Assembly: GCF_000741785.1 (NCBI RefSeq)
Contig: NZ_JGZP01000031.1
Coordinates: forward strand, 1-40,508
DNA length: 40,508 bases
Origin: Bifidobacterium stellenboschense
GTDB taxonomy: Bacteria > Actinomycetota > Actinomycetes > Actinomycetales > Bifidobacteriaceae
Direction of reading: 5' to 3'
The notes under the pieces are model-generated. The model was not told the origin of the DNA and searched no databases. It saw only the letters and a program-made list of their open reading frames with translations. The position numbers were made by a program, and so were the translations under genes. Shown one piece after another: positions 1 through 7,096 of the stretch (its first letter is position 1; every line of letters begins with the position of its first letter).

Positions 1-1080
1 GTCTCGTCAGTCGCCGCCGACGTGGCCGCCGCGACGGCCGCCGCGAAGAAGGCGGGCGAGGAGGCGCCGGTCGCCGCCGCGCTGCAGATCGACGACGAGC
101 CGTGCGTGGTGATGCTGAGCGCGACCGGACTGATCGCGCGTACCACGCCGAGCGCGATGGACGTGTACGCGGCGCGCTCCGCGTCCGACAAGCGCGCGGT
201 GGACGACCAGATCCGCGCGATCTTCCCGACGACCACGCGTTCCACGTTCGCGTTGGTCACGTCGGCGGGACGTCTCGTGCTGTCGCATGCGGTCGAGCTC
301 CCGGCGTTGCCCGCCTCCGAAACGCTGAGCGTGGCCGGCGGCGTGAAGGCCGACGAGCTGATCGGCATGACCGAAAGCACCGAACCGATCGACGGCGAGC
401 ATGTGGTCGCCGCGTTCGCGATGGAACCGTCCGAGGAGGGCGGCACGCTGCCGCCGCTTGCGATCGGCACACGCGGCGGCGTCGTGAAGCGCTGGAACCG
501 CGAGGCTCCGACGACGATGGATTCGTGGCAGGTCATCGATCTGAAGGACGGCGACGAGGTGCTGGCCGCCGCGCCGGCCGCTGACGATGACCGCATCGTG
601 TTCGTCGCATCCGACGCGTCGCTGCTCACGTTCGAGGCGAAGAACGTGCGCCCGCAGGGCCGTACCGCCGGCGGCATGGCCGGCATCCGTCTGGCCGCGG
701 GGGCGCGCGTGCTCGCGTTCGCCGTCATACCGGCCGGCAAGGTCACGTGGACGTACGAGGAAGGCGAGAACGGATTGGCGTCCGCGTCCGGCGCGGTGGT
801 GTTCACCGTGGCCGGCGACGCCGAGGCGTTGCCCGGCACCGAGAACGGTTCGGCGAAGGTGACGCCGCTGGAGATGTACCCGACGAAGGGCCGCGCGACG
901 GGCGGCGTGCGTTCGCAGCGTTTCCTCAAGGGCCAGAACACGCTGATCGCCGCCTACGTGGGCGCGTACCCGCTCAACGCCTCCACCGATTCGGGCGCCC
1001 CGGTCGACCTGCCGAAGCCGGACATGCGCCGCGACGGATCCGGCACCGACCTCGCCGCTGCCATCGCGTTCGTCGGCTGA
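1..1080 (+). CDS. parC: Type IIA topoisomerase subunit A (ParC/GyrA-like), C-terminal part
   Basis: The frame is open from the first base and ends at TGA 1078-1080, so only about the last 359 codons are present. What is visible is the C-terminal beta-pinwheel DNA-wrapping domain. It has repeated blade-like strands of the type GRTAGGMAGIRL, TRGGVVKRW and SAGRLVLSHAVEL. The catalytic tyrosine part lies upstream of the window. I see no canonical GyrA box (QRRGGKG), which favours the ParC-type second subunit. A ParE-type subunit B lies at 33.5-35.8 kb on the opposite strand, and the two would form a topoisomerase IV-like heterotetramer that decatenates chromosomes. The assignment to parC rather than gyrA is inference from this context. 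Confidence 0.8.
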   Translation, partial: VSSVAADVAAATAAAKKAGEEAPVAAALQIDDEPCVVMLSATGLIARTTPSAMDVYAARSASDKRAVDDQIRAIFPTTTRSTFALVTSAGRLVLSHAVELPALPASETLSVAGGVKADELIGMTESTEPIDGEHVVAAFAMEPSEEGGTLPPLAIGTRGGVVKRWNREAPTTMDSWQVIDLKDGDEVLAAAPAADDDRIVFVASDASLLTFEAKNVRPQGRTAGGMAGIRLAAGARVLAFAVIPAGKVTWTYEEGENGLASASGAVVFTVAGDAEALPGTENGSAKVTPLEMYPTKGRATGGVRSQRFLKGQNTLIAAYVGAYPLNASTDSGAPVDLPKPDMRRDGSGTDLAAAIAFVG

Positions 1081-1091
1081 TTCTCGTGCTG

Positions 1092-1140
1092 TGCTCCCCC
1101 TGTAGGGGGAGCTGGCGGCCGTAGGCCGGCTGAGGGGGTT
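1092..1140. repeat. Dispersed palindromic repeat, copy 1
   Basis: A perfect short hairpin (GCTCCCCC, loop TGTA, GGGGGAGC) is followed by GGCGGCCGTAGGCCGGC and then TGAGGGGGTT. The same layout (CTCCCCC hairpin, then a second GC hairpin, then CTGAGGGGGT) recurs at 4508-4613, 25683-25790 and 27693-27740, so this is a family of short structured repeats. Here it sits 12 bases after the topoisomerase stop codon and may act as its terminator. Confidence 0.7.
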
Positions 1141-1177
1141 TGCCAAACGTTCATCCGACACACCTCACCCAAACTTG

Positions 1178-1217
1178 TTTCCACATTGGAAAGTGATATT
1201 GTTTTCCATAACGGAAA
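1178..1217. promoter_or_regulatory. Twin TTTCC-N5-GGAAA operator
   Basis: Two inverted repeats of the same form lie 25 bp apart: TTTCCACATTGGAAA (1178-1192) and TTTCCATAACGGAAA (1203-1217). They are about 90 bp upstream of the ATG at 1307, in an AT-rich patch that probably holds the promoter. The winged-helix regulator encoded at 1965-2294 in the same transcription unit is the obvious candidate ligand, suggesting autoregulation. The sites are seen directly; the link to the regulator is inference. Confidence 0.6.
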
Positions 1218-1306
1218 GAGGTTTGGGCGCTTGCCATACCCGCTCGGATACGACGCGCCGCTTCGACCTCCCGTCCCGCATCGCCGTTTGCACGAAGGAG
1301 GTCATC

Positions 1307-1978
1307 ATGACGGAACTGAATGGCGAGAAGAACGACCGCATCGACAAAACGGCCATGTCCGGCATGACGCGGCCAGAGCACATCGCGGCCACCGGCACGC
1401 CGCCGGACGTCATGGATGCGATGGCGTCGCTCGACGCATTGGACCTGGACCGCAACAACGTCGCGAATCGACTGGACGCAGGCACAAGGATCCCGAACAC
1501 GCTGATCGGAGGCATCCTCGGACTGGCGAACGCCGGACTGTATTGGTTCATCGGCTGGGCGCTGCTCGCCGGTCGCGGCGAGTTCACCATCATCGACGTG
1601 TGGATCTACGTCATCGTCGCCATACTGATCGTAGGCGGCTATGCGGCGCTGATGGCCCGCGCGCAACGCGTCACCGGCATCGGCATGTGGAACCGCCGGC
1701 AGCTCTCCCCAGCCCCGCATGCGATGCGGGATGGCGGATACCGCACGGCGTTCATCGTCTTCACCACATGCAGCTGCGTGGCCGTGCCGGTCGGCATGCT
1801 GTTGCTCGGCCTGTTCTGCGCACCTTGGTGGCCCGCCCCGGTCGGCATCCTCCTGTGTACGCTGCTGTCCGCCGTGACCTACCTGCGGTATTACGACGAA
1901 TACATGCGGCTCATGCGCGGGCCGCGCCTCACCGGAACGGGTTCGCATGAATCGGAGGCTCGTCATGACCGTATCTGA
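1307..1978 (+). CDS. Four-helix membrane protein of unknown function
   Basis: The 223-residue protein is preceded by a strong ribosome site (GAAGGAGG, 1294-1301) six bases before ATG 1307; a longer upstream frame from 1175 would run through the operators and is rejected. The first 60 residues are hydrophilic. Four hydrophobic segments follow at about 65-88, 95-117, 147-170 and 175-193. The gene overlaps the next one, a winged-helix regulator, by 14 bases, so the two are translationally linked. Small membrane proteins next to such regulators are common in bacteria, often upstream of ABC exporters as here. It could sense or modulate membrane state, but nothing in the sequence identifies its role. 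Confidence 0.7.
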   Translation: MTELNGEKNDRIDKTAMSGMTRPEHIAATGTPPDVMDAMASLDALDLDRNNVANRLDAGTRIPNTLIGGILGLANAGLYWFIGWALLAGRGEFTIIDVWIYVIVAILIVGGYAALMARAQRVTGIGMWNRRQLSPAPHAMRDGGYRTAFIVFTTCSCVAVPVGMLLLGLFCAPWWPAPVGILLCTLLSAVTYLRYYDEYMRLMRGPRLTGTGSHESEARHDRI

Positions 1979-2294
1979 ACCGCGTGGCACGGACGCCGCG
2001 GAACCGGTGTTCGACGAGACCATCCACGCGCCGGTGCGCCTGCGCATCTGCGGACTGCTCGACACCTACGGCACGGTGCGGTTCGATACGTTGCGCGACA
2101 CGATCGGCGTGAGCGACGCCACCTGCTCGAAGCATCTGAAGACGCTTGTCGACCACGGCTACGTCACGCTCGATAAGCGCGCCGGGGACGGCGGCAAGGC
2201 GTATAAGGTCACGTGGGTGAAATTCACCAAGGAAGGCGAGGCCGCGTTCTGCTCCCACGTCGCCGCATTGCGCGCCATCGTCGCAGGACGATAG
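1965..2294 (+). CDS. Winged-helix transcriptional regulator (HTH_34/ArsR-MarR-like)
   Basis: The 109-residue protein starts best at ATG 1965, which has TCGGAGG (1952-1958) six bases upstream; an in-frame ATG at 1947 has no ribosome site. It looks like a single winged-helix domain. HAPVRLRICGLLD leads into the first helices, VSDATCSKHLKTLVDHGYV is the helix-turn-helix and recognition helix, and DKRAGDGGKAYKVTW is the wing. This matches the family of small regulators with the fold called HTH_34, which usually control an adjacent membrane protein or ABC transporter. The twin TTTCC-N5-GGAAA palindromes upstream of the operon are the likely binding site. No metal-binding cysteine pair of ArsR type is present. 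Confidence 0.8.
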   Translation: MTVSEPRGTDAAEPVFDETIHAPVRLRICGLLDTYGTVRFDTLRDTIGVSDATCSKHLKTLVDHGYVTLDKRAGDGGKAYKVTWVKFTKEGEAAFCSHVAALRAIVAGR

Positions 2295-2314
2295 CAATCG
2301 TTCGCCCTCATCCG

Positions 2315-2333
2315 CAGACGCCTCCGGCGTTTG
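2315..2333 (+). terminator. Short hairpin after regulator gene
   Basis: CAGACGCC, loop TCC, GGCGTTTG forms an eight-pair stem with one G-U pair, 20 bases after the regulator stop. There is no clean T-run. It may terminate or attenuate transcription between the regulator and the ABC exporter. Confidence 0.35.
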
Positions 2334-2476
2334 CCTGACGGCCCGGCCCGTCGGAGGCCCCGACCTTTCATCATCGATCCAGCGCAAGCCATGCCCGGAA
2401 TCGCTCTTCACACGACATGGTCGGCGTAAGCATACCCAAAATCGTCATTCACCATCACTCCATCATCGAGGCGTAT

Positions 2477-3784
2477 ATGCACGCAGTCTTCTATAAGAAT
2501 CTCATCCAATTCCGGCACGATCCGACGAAGCTGTTCGTCATCGGCCTCACCGTCATCTGTTCGGCGACGATCATCGCGCTCATCGCCGGAACGGATCTGA
2601 CGGCGCGACTCGCATCGCCGTTGTACCAGTGCGCGTTCGCCATCATCGGCGTGGGGCTCGCGCCACTGATCGTGGACGCGTTCCGTGACGATGCCGCGGA
2701 AGGCGTCATCACGGCGATACGCGCGAGCGGCCAGACGACGTGGCGGTACCCCATGGCACAACTCGTCACCGCGCTGCTGCCGCCCGCCGTACTGTCGCTG
2801 CTGCTCGCGACCGTCCCGACGTCGCTTGTCCCGTCGCTACGCCCGCTCGCCGAAGGCGGGCAGGGCGTGGCGGCGGCGCTCACGCCGCTGCCGATCGTCG
2901 CCGCGACATACCTGTACCAACTCGTCTCCCACGGAAAGGCGATATTCATGACCACGAACACACTCGACCACGGCATCGCGGACGACGCATCGGACGCCGC
3001 CGTTCCCACCGCTCCCCTCGCCATCCGCGTGCGGGACCTGACGTTCGGATACAAACGCAACAAGCCGGTGCTCGAACACGTCGATCTGGACGTGCCGGCA
3101 GGCCAGTCGCTCGGCATCCTCGGCTACAACGGCGCGGGCAAGACCACGCTGTTCTCGCTCATCACCGGACTGCTGCGCCCATGGCATGGTTCCGCCACGA
3201 TTAACGCGGACGTGTTCCATTCGATGCGCGACGTGTTCCAACTGACCGAATCCGGCAACCTCGCGATGAACATGACCATACGCGAGAACCTCAGATTCCA
3301 CGCGATGCTCTACGCCACGCGCGACGACCCGCACCCAATCGACCTCGAACATCTCGACACGCTGCCGATGGTGCGCGCATTCGAACTGCAGGACCATCTC
3401 GACAAGAAGGCGAAGGAGCTGTCGACCGGACTGCGCAAACGCGCGGGGCTCATGGCGGGACTGCTGCTCGACCCGAAACTCATCCTGCTCGACGAGCCGA
3501 CGAACGCGGTGGACCCAATCACCCGCCAGCTGCTCATCGACCTGATGCGGCAGCTCAAGGCGGACGGCCGCACGATTCTCACCATCACGCACGACCTCGA
3601 CTACTGCCGGCAAGTGGCCGACCGCGTCGTCGTCCTCGACGACAAGCGGATCGTCAGGGATTGCATGGTCGCCGATTTCGCCGACGAGGACGCGTTCCGG
3701 AATGCGGTGACGCTCGGACGTGAACGCGACCACGTCGATTTCGGATTGCACATGAACCCGGCAAGCGGAAAGGAATCACGATGA
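2477..3784 (+). CDS. ABC exporter: short membrane domain fused to ATPase
   Basis: The frame is open from ATG 2417, but ATG 2477 (protein MHAVFYKNL...) is the more plausible start, with weak GAGG before it and no site at 2417. Counting from 2417, residues about 40-175 hold hydrophobic segments of a permease-like part with fewer helices than a usual ABC-2 permease. Residues 178-455 are a complete ATPase: Walker A GYNGAGKTT (236-244), signature LSTG (335-338), Walker B LILLDEP and switch histidine ITHD. An internal in-frame ATG at 2948 has GGAAAGG eight bases upstream, so a free 278-residue ATPase could also be made. It overlaps the next permease gene by ATGA. The substrate is unknown. The fusion may come from a deletion that joined two genes. 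Confidence 0.8.
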   Translation: MHAVFYKNLIQFRHDPTKLFVIGLTVICSATIIALIAGTDLTARLASPLYQCAFAIIGVGLAPLIVDAFRDDAAEGVITAIRASGQTTWRYPMAQLVTALLPPAVLSLLLATVPTSLVPSLRPLAEGGQGVAAALTPLPIVAATYLYQLVSHGKAIFMTTNTLDHGIADDASDAAVPTAPLAIRVRDLTFGYKRNKPVLEHVDLDVPAGQSLGILGYNGAGKTTLFSLITGLLRPWHGSATINADVFHSMRDVFQLTESGNLAMNMTIRENLRFHAMLYATRDDPHPIDLEHLDTLPMVRAFELQDHLDKKAKELSTGLRKRAGLMAGLLLDPKLILLDEPTNAVDPITRQLLIDLMRQLKADGRTILTITHDLDYCRQVADRVVVLDDKRIVRDCMVADFADEDAFRNAVTLGRERDHVDFGLHMNPASGKESR

Positions 3785-4494
3785 AGGCGATCCTGTGGCG
3801 CGATTGGCGGATCTTCCGCACGTCTCCGTTCTGCTGGGGCACGTTCGCCCTGTTCCTCACGACGATGCTGCTGATGGTCGCGTTCCTGACGTCGACGCCG
3901 GGCGGCGGCAACGACGCCGGCATCTCCGACGGGCTGATATTCGCGATCATATGCGCGCCGATGACCGGCTGGTCCGCCACGTACAGCACGCTGCACACGA
4001 TGGACGCCAACCGGTCGATGTTCTCCGAACCGTCCAACGCCGCCGGCGGCGAGCATGCGGGCGACGGCACCATGGAACTGTTCCGCTGCTCCGGCAAGCC
4101 GATGCTCACGTATTGCCTGGCGAAAAGCCTGCTGCCGATGGCGGTCGCCGAGACGATGACGCTGATGTTCATGGCGTACCTCGCATGGTGCGGACTGATG
4201 ACGGCGCATGGGACCATGCCGATCCCCGATGTGCTGTTCACACTCGTCGCGCCATTGTCGACCGCGTTCGCGCTCGAGGAGATGCTGCTCGTCATCGGCG
4301 GCGGCGCCTTGGGGATGACCGCCGGCATGCTGGTGTCGCCGGTGCTGCTGACCGGGTTCGTCGGCCTGTGCCTGAGCCTGCCGCTCGGCTGGGCGCCGGC
4401 GCTGGCCGTCGTTTTCGGCTTGGCGATGGCCGCACTCACCGTGGCGTTGGCTCGCAGACGCTATCCGGACACGCTGCGCCCGGTGCGGGAGTGA
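3781..4494 (+). CDS. ABC-2 type exporter permease
   Basis: The 237-residue membrane protein starts in the ATGA overlap with the ATPase gene, so the two are translationally coupled. Hydrophobic segments are visible near residues 18-37, 50-68, 116-137, 147-190 (probably two) and 195-225, consistent with the six-helix ABC-2 fold. A cytoplasmic or loop region around residues 74-110 is rich in G, E and S. With the upstream fused protein it would form the exporter. Nothing indicates the substrate; a bacteriocin, lipid or drug exporter are all possible. Transcription of the unit probably ends in the paired palindromes at 4508-4613. Confidence 0.75.
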   Translation: MKAILWRDWRIFRTSPFCWGTFALFLTTMLLMVAFLTSTPGGGNDAGISDGLIFAIICAPMTGWSATYSTLHTMDANRSMFSEPSNAAGGEHAGDGTMELFRCSGKPMLTYCLAKSLLPMAVAETMTLMFMAYLAWCGLMTAHGTMPIPDVLFTLVAPLSTAFALEEMLLVIGGGALGMTAGMLVSPVLLTGFVGLCLSLPLGWAPALAVVFGLAMAALTVALARRRYPDTLRPVRE

Positions 4495-4507
4495 CCTATC
4501 CGCTTGT

Positions 4508-4613
4508 TCCCGCCGGCGGGAGCTGGCCCACGAAGCGGGTCTGAGGGTGGTATAGGAGGTTAGACGCAGACCACCCCCAGTCGGTTACGCCGACAGCCCC
4601 CGCCAGTGGGGGC
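4508..4613. repeat. Pair of dispersed palindromic repeats in opposite orientation
   Basis: Copy 2a (4508-4551) reads CCCGCCGGCGGGAGCTGGCC ... CTGAGGGTGGT. Copy 2b (4570-4613) is the reverse orientation, reading ACCACCCCCAGTCGG ... CGACAGCCCCCGCC. The ends GAGGGTGGT and ACCACCCCC face each other over an 18-base spacer, so the pair can also form one large hairpin. It follows the ABC operon and precedes the orphan regulator, and probably works as a strong terminator or RNA-stabilising structure. Confidence 0.7.
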
Positions 4614-4689
4614 CTGATTCTGTTCCCGCCCGATTCCGCACCGGCACCGCTGCGTTGCTACTACACTTGAGGCGCAGGAGGCGACAATC

Positions 4690-5340
4690 ATGAGACTGCT
4701 TGTGGCGGTGGAAGGCGTGGCCCTGTCCCGCGCGATTGCGGATACGCTCGAACGCGCCGGTCACGTCGTGACCACGGTGAAGCCGGCGTTGGCCGGCACG
4801 TTCGGTTCGGCGGTGACGGACGCGCTACGCGACGACGAAAACGCGCCGTTCGACGCGGTCATCGTCGACACGCCGCAGGCGCTCGCCACGGCGTCCTCCG
4901 TGACGCCGCACGTCAGGTCGCTGCTGCTGGCGACGACCTCCTCGCCCGCACCCGAGCACTCCCCCGACGCGACGTTGCGCATGCCGTTCTCCGACACGGA
5001 ACTGCTCGCCTACGTGGAGATGCTGTCGCGCGAGTCGAACGGGCTTGGCGCACGATCGATGATCATCCGCGGCGACCTGACGCTGGACCTCGCGAACCGC
5101 AAAGCCTATTTCGCGAGCACGCACCGGCCGATGCCGCTCTCCCGTCTCGAATACGACGTGCTGGAGGCGTTGGTGAAGGCGAACGGGCGGTTCGTCGATT
5201 TGAACGAGCTGCAACGTGGCATCGGCGGCTCGTTCACCGGGGAGGAACTGATCCGAAACGCGTTGTATACGCTGGACCGCAAGCTACGTCGCGCGGGGCT
5301 CAACCTGAACCGACATGATGATTCGTTCCGCGTGATGTAG
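4690..5340 (+). CDS. Orphan response-regulator-like protein, degenerate receiver, OmpR-type DNA-binding domain
   Basis: The 216-residue protein has AGGAGG (4676-4681) before ATG 4690. Residues 1-115 have receiver-like order (MRLLVAVEGVALSR, VIVDTP, LRMPFSDTEL). The acidic pair that binds magnesium is missing (position 8 is E, with no DD). The KPF signature is RMPF, although D60 sits where the phospho-acceptor is expected. Residues 127-216 are a winged-helix DNA-binding domain of the OmpR/PhoB type (LSRLEYDVLEALVKANGRFV ... IRNALYTLDRKLRRAG). No sensor kinase is next to it. This suggests control without ordinary phosphotransfer, by another ligand, by abundance or by dimerisation. Its targets are unknown. 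Confidence 0.75.
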   Translation: MRLLVAVEGVALSRAIADTLERAGHVVTTVKPALAGTFGSAVTDALRDDENAPFDAVIVDTPQALATASSVTPHVRSLLLATTSSPAPEHSPDATLRMPFSDTELLAYVEMLSRESNGLGARSMIIRGDLTLDLANRKAYFASTHRPMPLSRLEYDVLEALVKANGRFVDLNELQRGIGGSFTGEELIRNALYTLDRKLRRAGLNLNRHDDSFRVM

Positions 5341-5474
5341 CACGTGATGCGACGACGCGACCGGATCGTCCGACGCCGGCATTCCTCCCCGTATGCATCA
5401 TTTGCATTCTTCGCATTGCAGGTGACGACACATGACCCGCGCATGCCGCACGAATGACATGTGGCGTTCGCACT

Positions 5475-5491
5475 TGCGCGCGATGCGCGCA
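5475..5491 (-). terminator. Hairpin downstream of the phosphatase gene
   Basis: TGCGCGC, loop GAT, GCGCGCA lies nine bases beyond the minus-strand stop at 5501. It is a perfect seven-pair stem without a T-run. The gap 5341-5500 separates two convergent genes, and nothing else is recognised in it. Confidence 0.35.
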
Positions 5492-5500
5492 CTACACGCG

Positions 5501-6352
5501 CTATGCAAGGTAACGGTCGCGTAGCGCGGCGAAGACGGCGGGCGTGCCGGCGAGCACCCCGGTCTCGAGCTTGTGGCCGAGGTCATGGCCCTCCCAGTCG
5601 CCGACCATGCCGCCCGCCTCGGTGACGAGCAGCCGACCTGCCGCGTAATCCCAGAGCTTGATGTCCATTTCGAAGTAGGCGTCGGCGCGGCCGCACGCCA
5701 CGTAGGCGAGGTCGAGCGCGGCGGAGCCGGTGCGGCGGATGTCGGCCGAGTCGACGAACACGCGGCGCATGATGTCGAAATTGCGTGCCGCGAGCTCGTG
5801 ATGGTAGGGCGACGTGCCCACGTTGACGAGCGATCTCGCCATCTCGGTCTCGCCGGACACGTGGATGGGACGGCCGTCGAGATAGGCTCCGCGGCCCGCT
5901 TCTGCGGTGAACGTCTCGCCGCTGAACGGCTGGTATACGACGGCCTTGACGGTCCGGTCGCCGTCGAGCAGCGCGAGCGAGATGGCGCTGTGGCGGAAAT
6001 CGTGGATGAGGTTCGTGGTGCCGTCGATCGGGTCGAGCACCCAGGTGAGGCCGGTGAAGTCCGCATGCTGTTCGCCGTTCTCCTCGCCGAGGAACGCGAC
6101 GTGCGGCCAACGGTCGGCGAGCGCGGCTTTGAGGAAGGACTGCACGCCCGTGTCGACCTCGGTGACGAAGTCGGCCACGCCCTTGACGGTGATGCGCTCG
6201 CGCGCGTCGGCCGAGGAATCCGCGAGCACGTAACGTCGGGCGGCCTCGTGCACGAGCTCGGTCATGCCGTCGATGGTGATGGAGGTTGTGGGGGTCGGTG
6301 ATGTGCTACCGTCGGTCGCCGTACCGGAGATCATGTCCGTTGTCTTGCTCAT
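5501..6352 (-). CDS. Inositol monophosphatase family protein
   Basis: The start is placed at ATG 6352 (MSKTTDM), with GAAGGA just upstream on the minus strand; an in-frame ATG at 6379 has no site. The protein has 283 residues. The first about 28 residues are T/S-rich and look disordered. The family's metal and phosphate motifs are all present: GEE (89-91), DPIDGTTN (107-114) and WDYAAG (234-239) followed by LLVTEAGG. This is the magnesium-dependent, lithium-sensitive phosphatase fold, which in bacteria covers SuhB, histidinol-phosphatase HisN and CysQ-type enzymes. Substrate cannot be assigned from the sequence. Histidinol phosphate or inositol phosphate are both reasonable for an actinobacterium. 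Its upstream region carries the 33-bp-phased TATAAT-like array. Confidence 0.85.
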   Translation of the reverse strand: MSKTTDMISGTATDGSTSPTPTTSITIDGMTELVHEAARRYVLADSSADARERITVKGVADFVTEVDTGVQSFLKAALADRWPHVAFLGEENGEQHADFTGLTWVLDPIDGTTNLIHDFRHSAISLALLDGDRTVKAVVYQPFSGETFTAEAGRGAYLDGRPIHVSGETEMARSLVNVGTSPYHHELAARNFDIMRRVFVDSADIRRTGSAALDLAYVACGRADAYFEMDIKLWDYAAGRLLVTEAGGMVGDWEGHDLGHKLETGVLAGTPAVFAALRDRYLA

Positions 6353-6455
6353 GGTTCCTTCTTTCGTACCGCGGTTCATGCTGGCGGATACCGGGTTCAG
6401 TCCACTCGACGAGTGATCGCAGGCCTTGCAGACCTCACTTCAATCCGTGTCACTG

Positions 6456-6588
6456 CACATTACAGAGTATGTTCAGGCCCACTTTCTTGACATTACAGAA
6501 CACTTTTCACCTCTCGCAATGCACATTATAGAGGGGCTCGCAGGCAGTTGGAGTCACATTATGCGATTGCGGCCAAGGAGACCAACCC
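6456..6588. repeat. 33-bp-phased array of ACATTAYAGA motifs
   Basis: The motif ACATTACAGA or ACATTATAGA begins at 6457, 6490 and 6523, with a weaker form ACATTATGCG at 6556. The spacing is exactly 33 bp each time and the intervening sequence is not conserved. Read on the minus strand each unit contains a TRTAAT box (TCTATAATGT, TCTGTAATGT), so it could be a row of promoter -10 elements or phased protein sites upstream of the phosphatase gene. On the plus strand the period equals 11 codons (HITE..., DITE..., HIIE...), so decayed coding sequence is an alternative. Confidence 0.5.
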
Positions 6589-6628
6589 GGAAGAGAACAA
6601 TGCGAATGGCCCGACTCAAGGTGTGAAC

Positions 6629-6974
6629 GTGCATGGTTTCGGGGCGAATGTGCATGGTTCGGAGAGGAATGTGTACGGTTACGGGGTGGTTGTGTAGGAT
6701 TTCGGGGCGAACGTGCATGATTCGGAGGGGAATGTGTACGACGCCATCGTGAAGACCCGTGAATCGTGCAGACAAGCGACCGACCATAATGGCGGAATTC
6801 CAAGGATTTCGGCCCATCACTCTGCCACTGATTCGACCTTCGGCCAGTCTTCTTCAACGGCACACCATGCAGGTTGCTCGTTTCTAGGTACAGGATGCCC
6901 GCGAAACCATACACATTCATGCCGGAACCATGCACGTTCGCCCTCAGACCCTGCACGTTCACGTTCATAAAAGC
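6629..6974. repeat. Two-armed 21-bp repeat structure, locus A
   Basis: The left arm has six units starting with GTGYAYGG-like sequence at 6629, 6650, 6671, 6692, 6713 and 6734, exactly 21 bp apart. The right arm has five units in the reverse orientation (GCACG, ACACA, GCAGG-like starts) at 6869, 6890, 6911, 6932 and 6953, again exactly 21 bp apart. A core of about 115 bp lies between them, including GGCGGAATTCCAAGG (6791-6805). The transition into the right arm carries ACACCATGCAGGTTG (6862-6876). The same arrangement, with these two 15-base strings identical, occurs at 20399-20732. The arms are complementary enough to fold against each other. No gene is confidently placed here. Confidence 0.75.
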
Positions 6975-6976
6975 AC

Positions 6977-7086
6977 TTCACAATGCAACACGCTGTGAAC
7001 TGTGTTCACACTTGACTTTGTGAAGCACAGGCCTTATGGTATTCACATAACCCGTGAATACGGTCACACATACATTAAGTTGTGAA
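6977..7086 (+). promoter_or_regulatory. GTGAA/TTCAC half-site array over promoter of the NYN-restriction operon
   Basis: Seven half-sites alternate in direction: TTCAC at 6977, 7005 and 7042; GTGAA at 6995, 7020, 7054 and 7082. They pair into GTGAACTGTGTTCAC (6995-7009, perfect 6-3-6), TTCACA-N8-TGTGAA (7005-7024) and TTCAC-N7-GTGAA (7042-7058). A good sigma-70-type promoter lies inside: TTGACT (7012-7017), 17 bp, TATGGT (7035-7040). A dimeric regulator binding here would occlude both promoter elements. The helix-turn-helix domain of the protein at 7684 is a candidate, but nothing proves it. Confidence 0.65.
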
Positions 7087-7096
7087 GGATGCTATT

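Noticed and set aside
6507..6968. 153-residue minus-strand frame across locus A
   Set aside because: It is open through the whole repeat structure, but with no convincing start signal, an R/H/S/P-rich half typical of a repeat read in the wrong frame, and the locus B equivalent contains stops.
6629..6974. CRISPR array at locus A (and B)
   Set aside because: Units are contiguous 21-mers without unique spacers, are inverted halfway, and no cas gene is present.
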